In this document: positions 39,618-47,288 of the stretch, in pieces
Layout: each line of letters starts with the position of its first letter
Position numbering within the stretch: position 1 is the first letter of the stretch
NCBI GenBank assembly: GCA_902783155.1
Contig: CACZPR010000091.1
Span: 1 to 47,288 of the forward strand
Direction: 5' to 3'
Source of the DNA: an uncultured Spirochaetaceae bacterium
GTDB taxonomy: Bacteria; Spirochaetota; Spirochaetia; Treponematales; Treponemataceae
DNA length: 47,288 nt
The notes under the pieces: model-generated
The model's database searches: none
Told to the model about the DNA's origin: nothing
What the model saw: the letters and a program-made list of their open reading frames with translations, nothing else
Made by a program: the position numbers and the translations under genes

Positions 39618-41854
39618 TTCAGATTTTCTTCCCGCACTTTTGTGAACGCGTCGTATCTTGCAAGCCTCAGCAAATCGCGGTCGCGGGTCAGGTCGGCAAT
39701 ACCCAGGGTCAAATATCCGGACTGCATTGTGCCGCCCATCTGTCCCGGTCCGCGAAGCTTAAGGTCTTCCTCCGCAATCACAAATCCGTCGGAATTGTTT
39801 CGGATTGCCTTCATCCTCTGCTTTCCGTCCTCCGTTATGTTTTTTCCGTAAATCAAAAAACAATATGACTGCAAATCTCCGCGCCCCACACGGCCCCGCA
39901 ACTGGTGAAGCTCCGCAAGTCCAAATCTGTCCGCATGTTCAATCACAATGCAGGTGGCATTCGGAACATCGACTCCAACCTCAACAACGGTCGTAGCCAC
40001 GAGAACCTGGATTTTTCCCGAGCGGAAGTCCTGAAGGATTTTGGTCTGTCCGTCCTCGTCAATCTTGCTGTGAATCAGGGCGCACGTAAAATTCGGGTAG
40101 ACAGTCTGATTTAAAAAACTGTACATCTCCTCGGCAGATTTTAGTCCACCGTCGTCACCTCCGTCCATCATGTCGCCTTCCGAAATGCGCGGGTAGACAA
40201 AGTATGCCTGGTGTCCCGCCGCAAGTTCCCTGTGGACCGCCCTGTAAACGTCGCTCTCCTTTCCCATGACCGTAAGATACGTTTTTATGGCCTTCCGTCC
40301 CTGCGGCATTGTGCGGATTGTCGTTATGTCCAAATCTCCGAACGCGGTAAGGGCAAGCGTCTGGGGAATCGGTGTCGCGCTCATCATAAGAACGTCGGGG
40401 CTGTGGGCAATCTTTCCCTCGCTGACCCTCCCCTTTGCGATTATGGACTCCCTTTGCGTGACACCAAAACGGTGCTGCTCGTCGATTACGGCAAGCATAA
40501 GGTTTTTGTACTGGACGTTGCGGCTAAAAAGAGCGTGTGTTCCGACAGCAATATCAACGTTTCCGTCCTTCAGCGCATTCAAAAGTGTCTGGCGGCTGGA
40601 GGATTTCAGATTCCCGGTAAGAAACGCGACCTTCACGCCAACCGGCTCCAAAAGTTTTGCGGCGTTCTCGGCATGCTGGCGTGACAAAAGTTCAGTCGGG
40701 GCAAGAAGAACGCACTGGCCGCCGTAGTCTATGGTTCTAAGGCAGACAAAAAAGGCCACCAGAGTTTTTCCAGAACCCACATCGCCCTGCAAAAGACGCT
40801 GCATTGAAAACGGTGGACGCTCCAGTTTTTCGGGACTGGTCCGCATGATATTGCACTCGCCCTGGCTTTTGTCTATGTCCTGGTTCATTTCATAGATGGC
40901 GGCCATCTGTCCGTCGGTCAATTTGAACGGAAGCCTTTCGTACAAAAGTTTTTGCTTCGGGGAAAGCTGTTTTTCAAAAGACGTGACGTTTATCTGCGGG
41001 GACTGAAAATAAGGGGCCGCCGACGGTGGATTCTGTGGATCTGCCTGATTTTGTGAATCCGGGGTCATGGCACCATCTGGCACTGAATCAAAAACAGCGG
41101 CCTGCTCCAGAGTCGGGAGAACGCCACGGTGGTCAAGGGTCCTCTGCGCCATCCTGTATTCAAAATGGTAAAGCTCCTCGTAAATCAGGGTGCGCCGGGC
41201 AAGCGCAAGTTGCTCCAGATTTTCGGGGGAATGAATCATCCTGATTGCGTCGGTCTTTTTCAGAAGATTTCTTTCCCCTATAATGTCCGGCGGAATCTCA
41301 TCATCAAGTGCGCGGGCATAAAGCCTGATGGCTGCCGAAACGCTTTTTCTGAAATTTTTTTGCGAAAGTCCCTCGGTCAAGGGATAGACTGGAAGAACTC
41401 CGGATGCGGGAATGTCCTTCTGCAAAAAATCTTCAAGCTCGCCTTCGGACGAAAGTTTTTCCGCCTCGAACGATGTGGACTGAATCTGGTTGTAGCGCAC
41501 ATCGAATTTTCCGGTGACAAGAACAATGCTACCCACCGGAAGCGATTTTTCAAGAAAGGGTCTGTTGAATGCGACAAGAACTGCATCTGCGGAGCCGTCC
41601 GTTATAAAAATTTTTAGCGTCCGCATTTTTCCATAGCCAAACCAGTCGTGGGAAACAACCTTGCACACCGTATGCACTTTTGACTGCGCGAAATCTTTCA
41701 AAAAAACACGCCGGGTCCTGTCCTCGTAGTCGCGCGGATAGGTCCTGAGCAAATCCGAAACGGTGAAGATGTTCATCCTGGCAAAAAGTTTAGCCGTTGA
41801 AGGTCCCACGCCCGGAAGGTTTTCCACCGCCGCACCCAAATCACCAATCTTCAA
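39614..41854 (-). CDS. recG: ATP-dependent DNA helicase RecG
   Basis: 746 residues. The N-terminal wedge/OB domain starts with LENLPGVGPSTAKLFA-type sequence (read ENLPGVGPSTAKLFARM). Motor domains carry Walker A GDVGSGKT (about 356), DEQH box (about 459), SATPIPQTLALT, and the C-terminal QLRGRVGRG. It rescues stalled replication forks and moves Holliday junctions. Between wedge and motor there is a Pro/Gln/Ala-rich insert of about 40 residues (about 253-292) not usual in RecG. Stop codons of recG and the sigma gene overlap by three bases on opposite strands. Confidence 0.97.
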   Translation of the reverse strand: MKIGDLGAAVENLPGVGPSTAKLFARMNIFTVSDLLRTYPRDYEDRTRRVFLKDFAQSKVHTVCKVVSHDWFGYGKMRTLKIFITDGSADAVLVAFNRPFLEKSLPVGSIVLVTGKFDVRYNQIQSTSFEAEKLSSEGELEDFLQKDIPASGVLPVYPLTEGLSQKNFRKSVSAAIRLYARALDDEIPPDIIGERNLLKKTDAIRMIHSPENLEQLALARRTLIYEELYHFEYRMAQRTLDHRGVLPTLEQAAVFDSVPDGAMTPDSQNQADPQNPPSAAPYFQSPQINVTSFEKQLSPKQKLLYERLPFKLTDGQMAAIYEMNQDIDKSQGECNIMRTSPEKLERPPFSMQRLLQGDVGSGKTLVAFFVCLRTIDYGGQCVLLAPTELLSRQHAENAAKLLEPVGVKVAFLTGNLKSSSRQTLLNALKDGNVDIAVGTHALFSRNVQYKNLMLAVIDEQHRFGVTQRESIIAKGRVSEGKIAHSPDVLMMSATPIPQTLALTAFGDLDITTIRTMPQGRKAIKTYLTVMGKESDVYRAVHRELAAGHQAYFVYPRISEGDMMDGGDDGGLKSAEEMYSFLNQTVYPNFTCALIHSKIDEDGQTKILQDFRSGKIQVLVATTVVEVGVDVPNATCIVIEHADRFGLAELHQLRGRVGRGDLQSYCFLIYGKNITEDGKQRMKAIRNNSDGFVIAEEDLKLRGPGQMGGTMQSGYLTLGIADLTRDRDLLRLARYDAFTKVREENLN

Positions 41855-41883
41855 TCAAATTCCCCCTCGCAAATCCGCACGAA

Positions 41884-42483
41884 TCAAACTGGAATCAGAC
41901 CAATCAGATTGCACAGCGTGCCTATGACTATGGAACCGACAAGAGACGCAATCACAAGCGCTATGATTGCCGCAATCAGCTGGGACTTGTAGTTTGAGTT
42001 CTTGAAAAAGGGTCTGGACACCCGGCCCGCCAAAGCACCGAGCGACGAATCTATTGCGCTCAAAAACGGATTGGATGTGTACGTGGTCTTGTTGACCAAT
42101 ATTGTTATGAGCCGGACAATCAGGACCACGGTTATGAAAATCAATACGGAATTTGCCATGTTCCACGCCAGGCCTACGATGGTCTGAAGCAGATGGCTGA
42201 GCGAAAATCCCTGTCCACTGGAAAAACTTCCAAGCAGGGTAGACACCGCGCTGAGTATGCACAGTCCCAGTGCCGGACTTAAATCGAAGCCGCCGAACCT
42301 GAGCCACTTTATGTTTTTAAAAAGGTTCAGATAGGGGTCGCAGATTTTTGCAAGGAAGTTCGTAAATCCGTTGCCGCTGGCCGGGGGAATCCATGTGAGT
42401 ATTATCCTTACGACGCACAGGATTGCATAAACGGATACCACCGCAGAAAGTATGCTGAGTATCAAAAAAATCGGGTTAAACAT
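41884..42483 (-). CDS. YggT family membrane protein
   Basis: 199 residues, two tandem YggT modules. The first has VVRIILTWIPPASGNGFTNF and ICDPYLNLFKNI; the second has IVRLITILVNKTTYTSNPFL and RVSRPFF. About four to five membrane spans. CTGGAG lies six bases before the ATG at 42483, which is preferred over the TTG two codons earlier. YggT proteins are linked to osmotic shock response and cell-envelope or division functions. It lies between recG and dnaE on the same strand with short gaps, so co-transcription is likely. Confidence 0.88.
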   Translation of the reverse strand: MFNPIFLILSILSAVVSVYAILCVVRIILTWIPPASGNGFTNFLAKICDPYLNLFKNIKWLRFGGFDLSPALGLCILSAVSTLLGSFSSGQGFSLSHLLQTIVGLAWNMANSVLIFITVVLIVRLITILVNKTTYTSNPFLSAIDSSLGALAGRVSRPFFKNSNYKSQLIAAIIALVIASLVGSIVIGTLCNLIGLIPV

Positions 42484-42511
42484 ATTCAACTCCAGTAAAA
42501 AATTTCAAGGT

Positions 42512-45500
42512 TCACTCGCACCAGACATCCTTGACCATCGGCATGTCCCTGAGACTTTGCACGGTATCCGGGTCCGATTTTGCGGTCATCTGTGTGTTCG
42601 CCTTGATGATATAACTTTTTCCATCTACATCTATATGAAAATATACAACACAATTGCCCTGACCGCCAAATAAAAATTCCTTCATTTCGTTGATTTCGCC
42701 AGGATTTTTAAAACCGCTCGCCATCTGTATATGCACCGACGATATTGATTTTTTCTGAAGCTCGGACGGATCCTCCAGACTTTCGACAAGCAGGGTCGGC
42801 ACATCCCTTGTTCCGTCAACGCGCCCCCTGAACGCATAGACTCCCTCGTTTTTGATTTTGTCGGAAAGAGCCTCCCAGACCTTCGGAAAAAATGTCACGT
42901 CGATTGTGTCCTTGAAGTCGGCAAGTTTTGCGAAAGCCATCTGGGTTCCCTTTTTTGTCATTATGACCCGCAAATCCTGAATCATTCCGATTGCCGTGTA
43001 GACCCTGCCGCTGTTGCGTGTCTGCCATGAATTTCTTCCGCTCGCCGCAAGTGAGTCCTTGAGTGCCTTGTCCTCCTTTCCCAGACGCGCGATGTTGTCG
43101 CTGTTGACCGTCACGCATTTTTCAATCACGTCCCGCCACTCGTCAAGAGGATGTCCGCTCACAAAACAACCGATGAATTCCTTCTCCATATTGAGAAGCT
43201 CCATCTTCGGCATCTCCTCCACTTCCTCGAACTTGTACTCCACAAATTCCTGTATGCCAGTGTCCTCAAAAAGACTTATCTGTCCGCTGTCCGCACCCAG
43301 ACGTTTCTTTTCCTCATAGGCAATTGCCTGCTCGTAGTTCAATATGAGGGTAGCACGGTTTTTGTCCAGCCTGTCGAATCCGCCGGTCTTGATTAAAACT
43401 TCTATCGCCTTTTTGTTGACCTCGTGCGTGTCGATTCGTTCGATAAAATCAAGAAAAGACTTGTACGGGCCGTTTGCCTCACGCTCGCGGACTATTGCCT
43501 CGGCAGCGCCCTGCCCCATGCCCTTGATTCCCATGAGACCGAACACAATGCGTCCGTCAACTACATCGAAGATTGAGTCGGAACGGTTGACATCAGGCTG
43601 GTCCACCGGGATTCCCATTTTGCGCGCCTCCTCGATGTAGACAGGAATCTTGTCGGTGGACGTGATTTCGTTCGTAAGGTTTGCGGCCATGAACTCAGCC
43701 GGTCTGTTTGCCTTGAGCCATCCGGTCCTGTATGCGACGACAGAATATGCGGCCGCGTGGGACTTGTTGAATCCGTAGCCTGCGAAAGGAACCATTATGT
43801 CAAAGATTTCATCCGCGTGTTCCTTGGTGAATCCCTGCTTTATGGCTCCCTCCTCGAATTCCTTTTTCTTTCCCATGAGGACTTCGGGCTTCTTTTTTCC
43901 CATGGCGCGTCGGAGCATGTCGGCTGCACCAAGAGAGAATCCCGCAATCTTCTGGGAGACCTGCATGACCTGCTCCTGGTAAACCATTACACCGTAGGTC
44001 TCCTTGAGGATGTCCTCCAGGCAAGGGTCAGGATAGTGGATTGTCTCCGGCTTCCATTTTCCGTCTATATAATTGGGGATAAAATCCATCGGTCCCGGAC
44101 GGTAAAGTGCGTTCAAGGCGACAAGCTCTTCTATGCAGCGGGGTTTTGCCTGACGCAGAATCTTCTGCATTCCCGGTGATTCAAACTGGAAGACCGCAAC
44201 CGTGTCCCCCCGGCAGAAAAGGTCGAAGGTTTTTTCGTCGCTGTCGCTCACATCCTCAATGCTGAACTCAGGTTCCCCCGGCTTTCTGTGTTTGTTGACA
44301 ATGTTTTCGGCGTAGCGGATAAGCGAAAGGGTCTTCAGTCCAAGATAGTCAAACTTGACAAGCCCGCACGGTTCGATTATGTCCATAGTGTACTGGACCG
44401 CCTTGCTTCCGGTTTTGTTGTCCTTGAAAACAGGCGCCCAATCGGGAAGAGCGGTAAGTCCAATCACCATGCCGGATGCGTGGAGACCTGTGTTGCGGTT
44501 TACGTTCTCCAGTTTTTTGCACAGGGCGAACATCTTCTGGTACAGGTCAAATTTTTCCTTGTCGTTGTTGAAGTGCTCCATCTGCGTGTACGGAATCAGC
44601 TGTCCGTTGTCGGGATGCTTTTCGTCAGGCGGAGTGAATGCGTCCTTAAGTTTTGCCTTGGGGTTGTCCGGGACACAGGCCTTCATCATGTTGACTTCGG
44701 AAAGCGGAATGTCCAGGATGCGTCCCACGTCGGCAATGCACTGCTTGGGTTTCAGGGTACCGAACGTGACTATGTGGCCAACCTGCGGCTCCCCGTAAAG
44801 GTCCACCGTATGCTCGATTATCCTCTGGCGGAATTCGAAGTCCATGTCCACGTCAAAATCAGGCATGGAGACGCGCTCAGGATTCAAAAAGCGTTCAAAA
44901 ATCAGCTTGTAGCGGAACGGGTCAATGTCTGTGATGGTCATGCAGTAGGCGACAAGGGAACCGGCTCCTGAACCACGCCCCGGGCCAATCGGAATGCCGT
45001 TCATCTTTGACCAGTTGATGAATTCCCACACAATCAGAAAGTAGCCGGAAAATCCCATGTTGAAGATTATGCCAAGCTCGTACTCGCATCTTTCCCTGAT
45101 TTCCGGGGTGATTTCCTTGTAGCGTTTTTTAAGCCCCTCCTCGACGATATGGCGGACATAGGCATCCTGATTTTTTGTGTAGTCCGAATCTTTCTGGAAC
45201 TCCGGCGGCAAATCGAAACGAGGAAGACAGTTCTTGAGTTCCTGGGTCTTGTACTGGTGGATTGTGAGGTCGCACATTGAGGCAATCTTCAAAGTATTTT
45301 CAATGGCATCCGGGTACTGGGGGAAGAGTTTCGCCATCTCCTCGTCAGTCTTCAGATACCATTCCTGTCCCGAAGAATACATGCCGATTCGGTTTGGGTC
45401 CTTAAGCGATTTTTTCAGCCCGATACAGACAAGCGCATCCTGGGCATCGGCATCTTCCTTCAGGCAGTAGTGGACATCGTTTGTAAGCACAAGCGGAATG

Positions 45501-46171
45501 TCAAGGTCGCGCGCAAGTTTCACGAGTTTCGGGGCAACCTTTTTCTGGTCCTCAAGTCCGTGGTCCTGGATTTCTATGTAATAATGGTCGGGACCAAAAA
45601 GCTCCTTGTATTTTCGGGCAGTCTCGTAAGCACGTTCTTCATCATCAAAAAGCAGAGCCTCAGGAACCTCACCCTGAATGCAGGCAGAAAGACATATTAA
45701 GCCCTCGTGGTACCGCTGCAGAAGTTCAAAACTGATTCTGGGTTTTTCAAAGATTCCGCCGGAATGGAGTCCCTCGGTATAAGCAAGTGAAGAAAGCCAC
45801 GAAAGATTTTTGTAGCCGGTCTCGTTTTGCGCAAGAAGAATCAGATGGTAATTGTAGTGCGACTTTCCGTTCCTTGAATATGGAATCCTGTTGTGCTCCA
45901 GATGGCTTCCTTCCGCCACATAGAATTCCTCGCCGCATATCGGGTTGATTCCGTTCGCATGGCAGATATGCTCAAAGTTGAGGATTCCGAACATGTTTCC
46001 ATGGTCGGTAAGGGCAAGGGACTTCATGTTAAGCTCTTTCGCCCTGGCAATCAGCGTGTCCAGCTTTGAGGCTCCGTCCAGAAGCGAATAGTCCGAATGT
46101 ACATGCAGATGGACAAACCTGCTTTCAGGCGTACCCTCCGGTGCATCAGGAAAAACATGAATATCAGCCAT
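42512..46171 (-). CDS. dnaE: DNA polymerase III alpha subunit
   Basis: 1219 residues, close to the usual 1150-1200 of DnaE1. The PHP domain begins at about 18 with HLHVHSDYSLLDGASK and keeps the metal-binding histidines. The palm has GRGSGAGSLVAYC and the catalytic aspartates in PDFDVDMDFEFR. Tandem HhH and OB-fold domains end the protein (AIGMIQDLRVIMTKKGTQMA). The ATG at 46171 has GGAGG five bases upstream; a TTG four codons earlier is rejected. No intein or insertion was found. It is the main replicative polymerase. Confidence 0.98.
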   Translation of the reverse strand: MADIHVFPDAPEGTPESRFVHLHVHSDYSLLDGASKLDTLIARAKELNMKSLALTDHGNMFGILNFEHICHANGINPICGEEFYVAEGSHLEHNRIPYSRNGKSHYNYHLILLAQNETGYKNLSWLSSLAYTEGLHSGGIFEKPRISFELLQRYHEGLICLSACIQGEVPEALLFDDEERAYETARKYKELFGPDHYYIEIQDHGLEDQKKVAPKLVKLARDLDIPLVLTNDVHYCLKEDADAQDALVCIGLKKSLKDPNRIGMYSSGQEWYLKTDEEMAKLFPQYPDAIENTLKIASMCDLTIHQYKTQELKNCLPRFDLPPEFQKDSDYTKNQDAYVRHIVEEGLKKRYKEITPEIRERCEYELGIIFNMGFSGYFLIVWEFINWSKMNGIPIGPGRGSGAGSLVAYCMTITDIDPFRYKLIFERFLNPERVSMPDFDVDMDFEFRQRIIEHTVDLYGEPQVGHIVTFGTLKPKQCIADVGRILDIPLSEVNMMKACVPDNPKAKLKDAFTPPDEKHPDNGQLIPYTQMEHFNNDKEKFDLYQKMFALCKKLENVNRNTGLHASGMVIGLTALPDWAPVFKDNKTGSKAVQYTMDIIEPCGLVKFDYLGLKTLSLIRYAENIVNKHRKPGEPEFSIEDVSDSDEKTFDLFCRGDTVAVFQFESPGMQKILRQAKPRCIEELVALNALYRPGPMDFIPNYIDGKWKPETIHYPDPCLEDILKETYGVMVYQEQVMQVSQKIAGFSLGAADMLRRAMGKKKPEVLMGKKKEFEEGAIKQGFTKEHADEIFDIMVPFAGYGFNKSHAAAYSVVAYRTGWLKANRPAEFMAANLTNEITSTDKIPVYIEEARKMGIPVDQPDVNRSDSIFDVVDGRIVFGLMGIKGMGQGAAEAIVREREANGPYKSFLDFIERIDTHEVNKKAIEVLIKTGGFDRLDKNRATLILNYEQAIAYEEKKRLGADSGQISLFEDTGIQEFVEYKFEEVEEMPKMELLNMEKEFIGCFVSGHPLDEWRDVIEKCVTVNSDNIARLGKEDKALKDSLAASGRNSWQTRNSGRVYTAIGMIQDLRVIMTKKGTQMAFAKLADFKDTIDVTFFPKVWEALSDKIKNEGVYAFRGRVDGTRDVPTLLVESLEDPSELQKKSISSVHIQMASGFKNPGEINEMKEFLFGGQGNCVVYFHIDVDGKSYIIKANTQMTAKSDPDTVQSLRDMPMVKDVWCE

Positions 46172-46226
46172 CGAATCCTCCAAAAAAACATTTAGGGGTC
46201 CATTATAGCACTAAAAATCACCATGC

Positions 46227-46910
46227 TCAACGAGGAAACGCTTTCATTTCACGGCCCTTCTTGCCCGTCACCAGTTCATAACTCTTTTCCGTAAGTTCAC
46301 AGAGCTGATTAAAATCAGTTACAGAAGTTAAGAGTACCGTAATCCAATATTTTTTATTCATGTGGTAAGCCGGAAAAATTGATTTCCTGTCCGCAACAGA
46401 AACTGCGTCAACGGTTTTTAGATTTACGGCCCAGACAGGTTCTTCGCTTTCAATTCCAAGGCTCTTGAATTTTATATTCATCAAAAGCGCAAACCATTTG
46501 TTATTCGGACAACGGAACACGGTACTTTCCGTATCTCCTTCATCTGCCCACGGAGTATCACCGGAAACATTAAAACGCGTGCGTAAAAAATCAAGATACT
46601 TTTTTTTCAGGTCCCCGCAAACAAAGCATTTTTCACGTATCTCGTTTACAAGCACCTGAACTTCAGAGCGAAGATTGCCGACAAAAGCTCCCTGCGCGGA
46701 AGGAACATTAAAAAGCACATACTTTTCATCCGTCAGAGATTCAAACACATCTGCGGCAAGTGAATTTTCCGAAAGCCGTATCACAACATAGAATCCACTT
46801 TCCGGCAGATTCTTTTTTAAAACAAGTTCCCCTTTGTTTTCAGAAAATCCGAAGGACTTGAGTTTTTCAATTTGAGGAAGCGATGCGTTCAAGACGTAAC
46901 TAAAGTCCAT
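46227..46910 (-). CDS. MmcQ/YjbR-family protein with N-terminal extension
   Basis: 227 residues. The second half is a YjbR (MmcQ) domain of the double-wing CyaY-like fold (DTPWADEGDTESTVFRCPNNKW, FALLMNIKF, VWAVNLKT, and ending YELVTGKK). The first 105 residues are an additional, moderately conserved segment found with YjbR in some Firmicutes and spirochaetes. YjbR was named a DNA-binding protein from its fold; its true role is not known. It lies 55 bp upstream of dnaE on the same strand. Confidence 0.85.
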   Translation of the reverse strand: MDFSYVLNASLPQIEKLKSFGFSENKGELVLKKNLPESGFYVVIRLSENSLAADVFESLTDEKYVLFNVPSAQGAFVGNLRSEVQVLVNEIREKCFVCGDLKKKYLDFLRTRFNVSGDTPWADEGDTESTVFRCPNNKWFALLMNIKFKSLGIESEEPVWAVNLKTVDAVSVADRKSIFPAYHMNKKYWITVLLTSVTDFNQLCELTEKSYELVTGKKGREMKAFPR

Positions 46911-46925
46911 TTTATTATTTCCATT

Positions 46926-47064
46926 ACATCAAACCGATAATTGCGGCCTCTTTCCTGATGTCAGTTTTCCAGATTTCCATGTCTATGTACTCCGTCGCAA
47001 GCAAAGCTTGCTCTTCAAGTTTTTACTTGGTCGCAAGGCTCCCATTTTCTACATCGTGGAAAAC
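46926..47064. other. Spacer with nested inverted repeats and a possible gene remnant
   Basis: GCAAGC-AAA-GCTTGC (46997-47011) and CAAGT-TTTT-ACTTG (47016-47029) form two adjacent hairpins, enclosed by GTTTTCC (46964-46970) and GGAAAAC (47058-47064). The minus strand from 47000 to 46930 reads ATEYIDMEIWKTDIRKEAAI without a start, possibly a leftover of an Rpn-type gene related to the one cut by the window edge. Confidence 0.4.
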
Positions 47065-47080
47065 CGCAAAAACTTGCAAC

Positions 47081-47288
47081 CTAATTTACACACGTTCTTT
47101 CCAATTCTGCCAGCACAATGTCCAAGGGGGCTCCCATCTGTTGTGCCGCAGTCTCCGCAGGAACATTGTAATTCCTTATCAGAATAAGTGCATCTTCCAC
47201 GGATTTTTTATAGATTCCCTGCTCTAGCCCTTGAGCTAATCCCTGTTCCACCCCCTTGGCAACTCCAGCTTCGTATCCTTCCTTTGTA
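47081..47288 (-). CDS. C-terminal part of an Rpn-type PD-(D/E)XK nuclease/transposase-like protein, cut by window edge
   Basis: The last 68 codons are present. The segment EAGVAKGVEQGLAQGLEQGI followed by SVEDALILIRNYNVPAETAA and a short tail has the Gly/Gln/Glu repeat hinge and final helical bundle typical of the C-terminus of Rpn family recombination-promoting nucleases. The nuclease domain lies outside the window. Completeness of the gene cannot be judged. Confidence 0.7.
   Translation of the reverse strand, partial: TKEGYEAGVAKGVEQGLAQGLEQGIYKKSVEDALILIRNYNVPAETAAQQMGAPLDIVLAELERTCVN

Noticed and set aside
42512..46171. Intein or split in dnaE
   Set aside because: All domains follow in order without insertion or frame break, and the length is normal.
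1..47288. tRNA or rRNA genes, prophage or complete insertion sequence
   Set aside because: No cloverleaf, rRNA signature, phage structural or lysis gene, or full transposase was found; a few tRNA-like T-loop strings (for example near 4487 and 24382) lie inside coding sequence without the rest of a tRNA.

Overview
The window reads as part of a host-associated or gut-type Treponema (Spirochaetota) chromosome. This is inferred from gene content and style: a stand-alone groES, an InlB-repeat/BspA-type leucine-rich-repeat lipoprotein, AAA/PD-(D/E)XK proteins of the kind common in spirochaetes and Bacteroidetes, many small Cro/CI regulators, and AT-rich spacers with A/T runs. No rRNA, tRNA, CRISPR array, integrase or complete insertion sequence was seen.

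Layout. 1-2 kb is a zone of gene decay: a tandem repeat, a frameshifted AAA-ATPase fused to a DUF4276 gene, and an Asp/Glu racemase with its middle deleted. 2-6.3 kb holds a GNAT acetyltransferase, two envelope proteins of unknown function, a stray 3' piece of an ABC ATPase gene, and an AAA/PD-(D/E)XK protein. 6.35-9.8 kb is a thiamine ABC importer operon (thiB-thiP-thiQ, minus strand) behind a TPP riboswitch that appears to enclose the ribosome binding site. 9.8-10.84 kb is a two-gene Cro/CI regulator module with palindromic operators, bracketed by two clusters of three perfect hairpins each.

10.9-24.2 kb is the accessory region. It carries three envelope-type genes (an InlB/LRR lipoprotein, a secreted protein with an unrecognised NxxAGxGxxTN repeat, and a membrane protein with zinc ribbon and SH3 domain) that share an unusual upstream element (A8, CACTC, AGASTG, then TATAAT at fixed spacing). 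Between the first and second lies a mosaic: an AT-rich PD-(D/E)XK gene pair, a 193-220 bp repeat on both sides of a toxin-antitoxin unit whose toxin is broken, a Fic protein, fragments of a Cro/CI gene, an Fe-S membrane protein operon with a consensus promoter and paired operators, and an orphan promoter with a large inverted repeat.

24.2-31.2 kb carries an SUMF1-fold protein, a chemoreceptor, a divergent pyridoxal kinase / MocR (PdxR-type) pair with a shared inverted repeat, and a CPA2 cation/proton antiporter. 31.3-38 kb is one minus-strand operon: a Gld-like ABC system (ATPase, a permease with a 327-residue disordered N-terminus, a GldG-like protein, a DUF4340 protein) ending in a NYN-domain putative RNase. 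38.1-46.9 kb is housekeeping: groES, a sigma-70-family factor behind an exact sigma-54 promoter, recG, a YggT-family gene, dnaE and a YjbR-type gene. The right edge cuts an Rpn-type nuclease gene.

The strongest candidates for something undescribed are the three-gene set sharing one promoter element and the repeat-bounded toxin-antitoxin/Fic mosaic. The sigma-54 promoter in front of the alternative sigma factor looks like a sigma cascade similar in logic to RpoN-RpoS of Borrelia. All functions are inferred from sequence alone.
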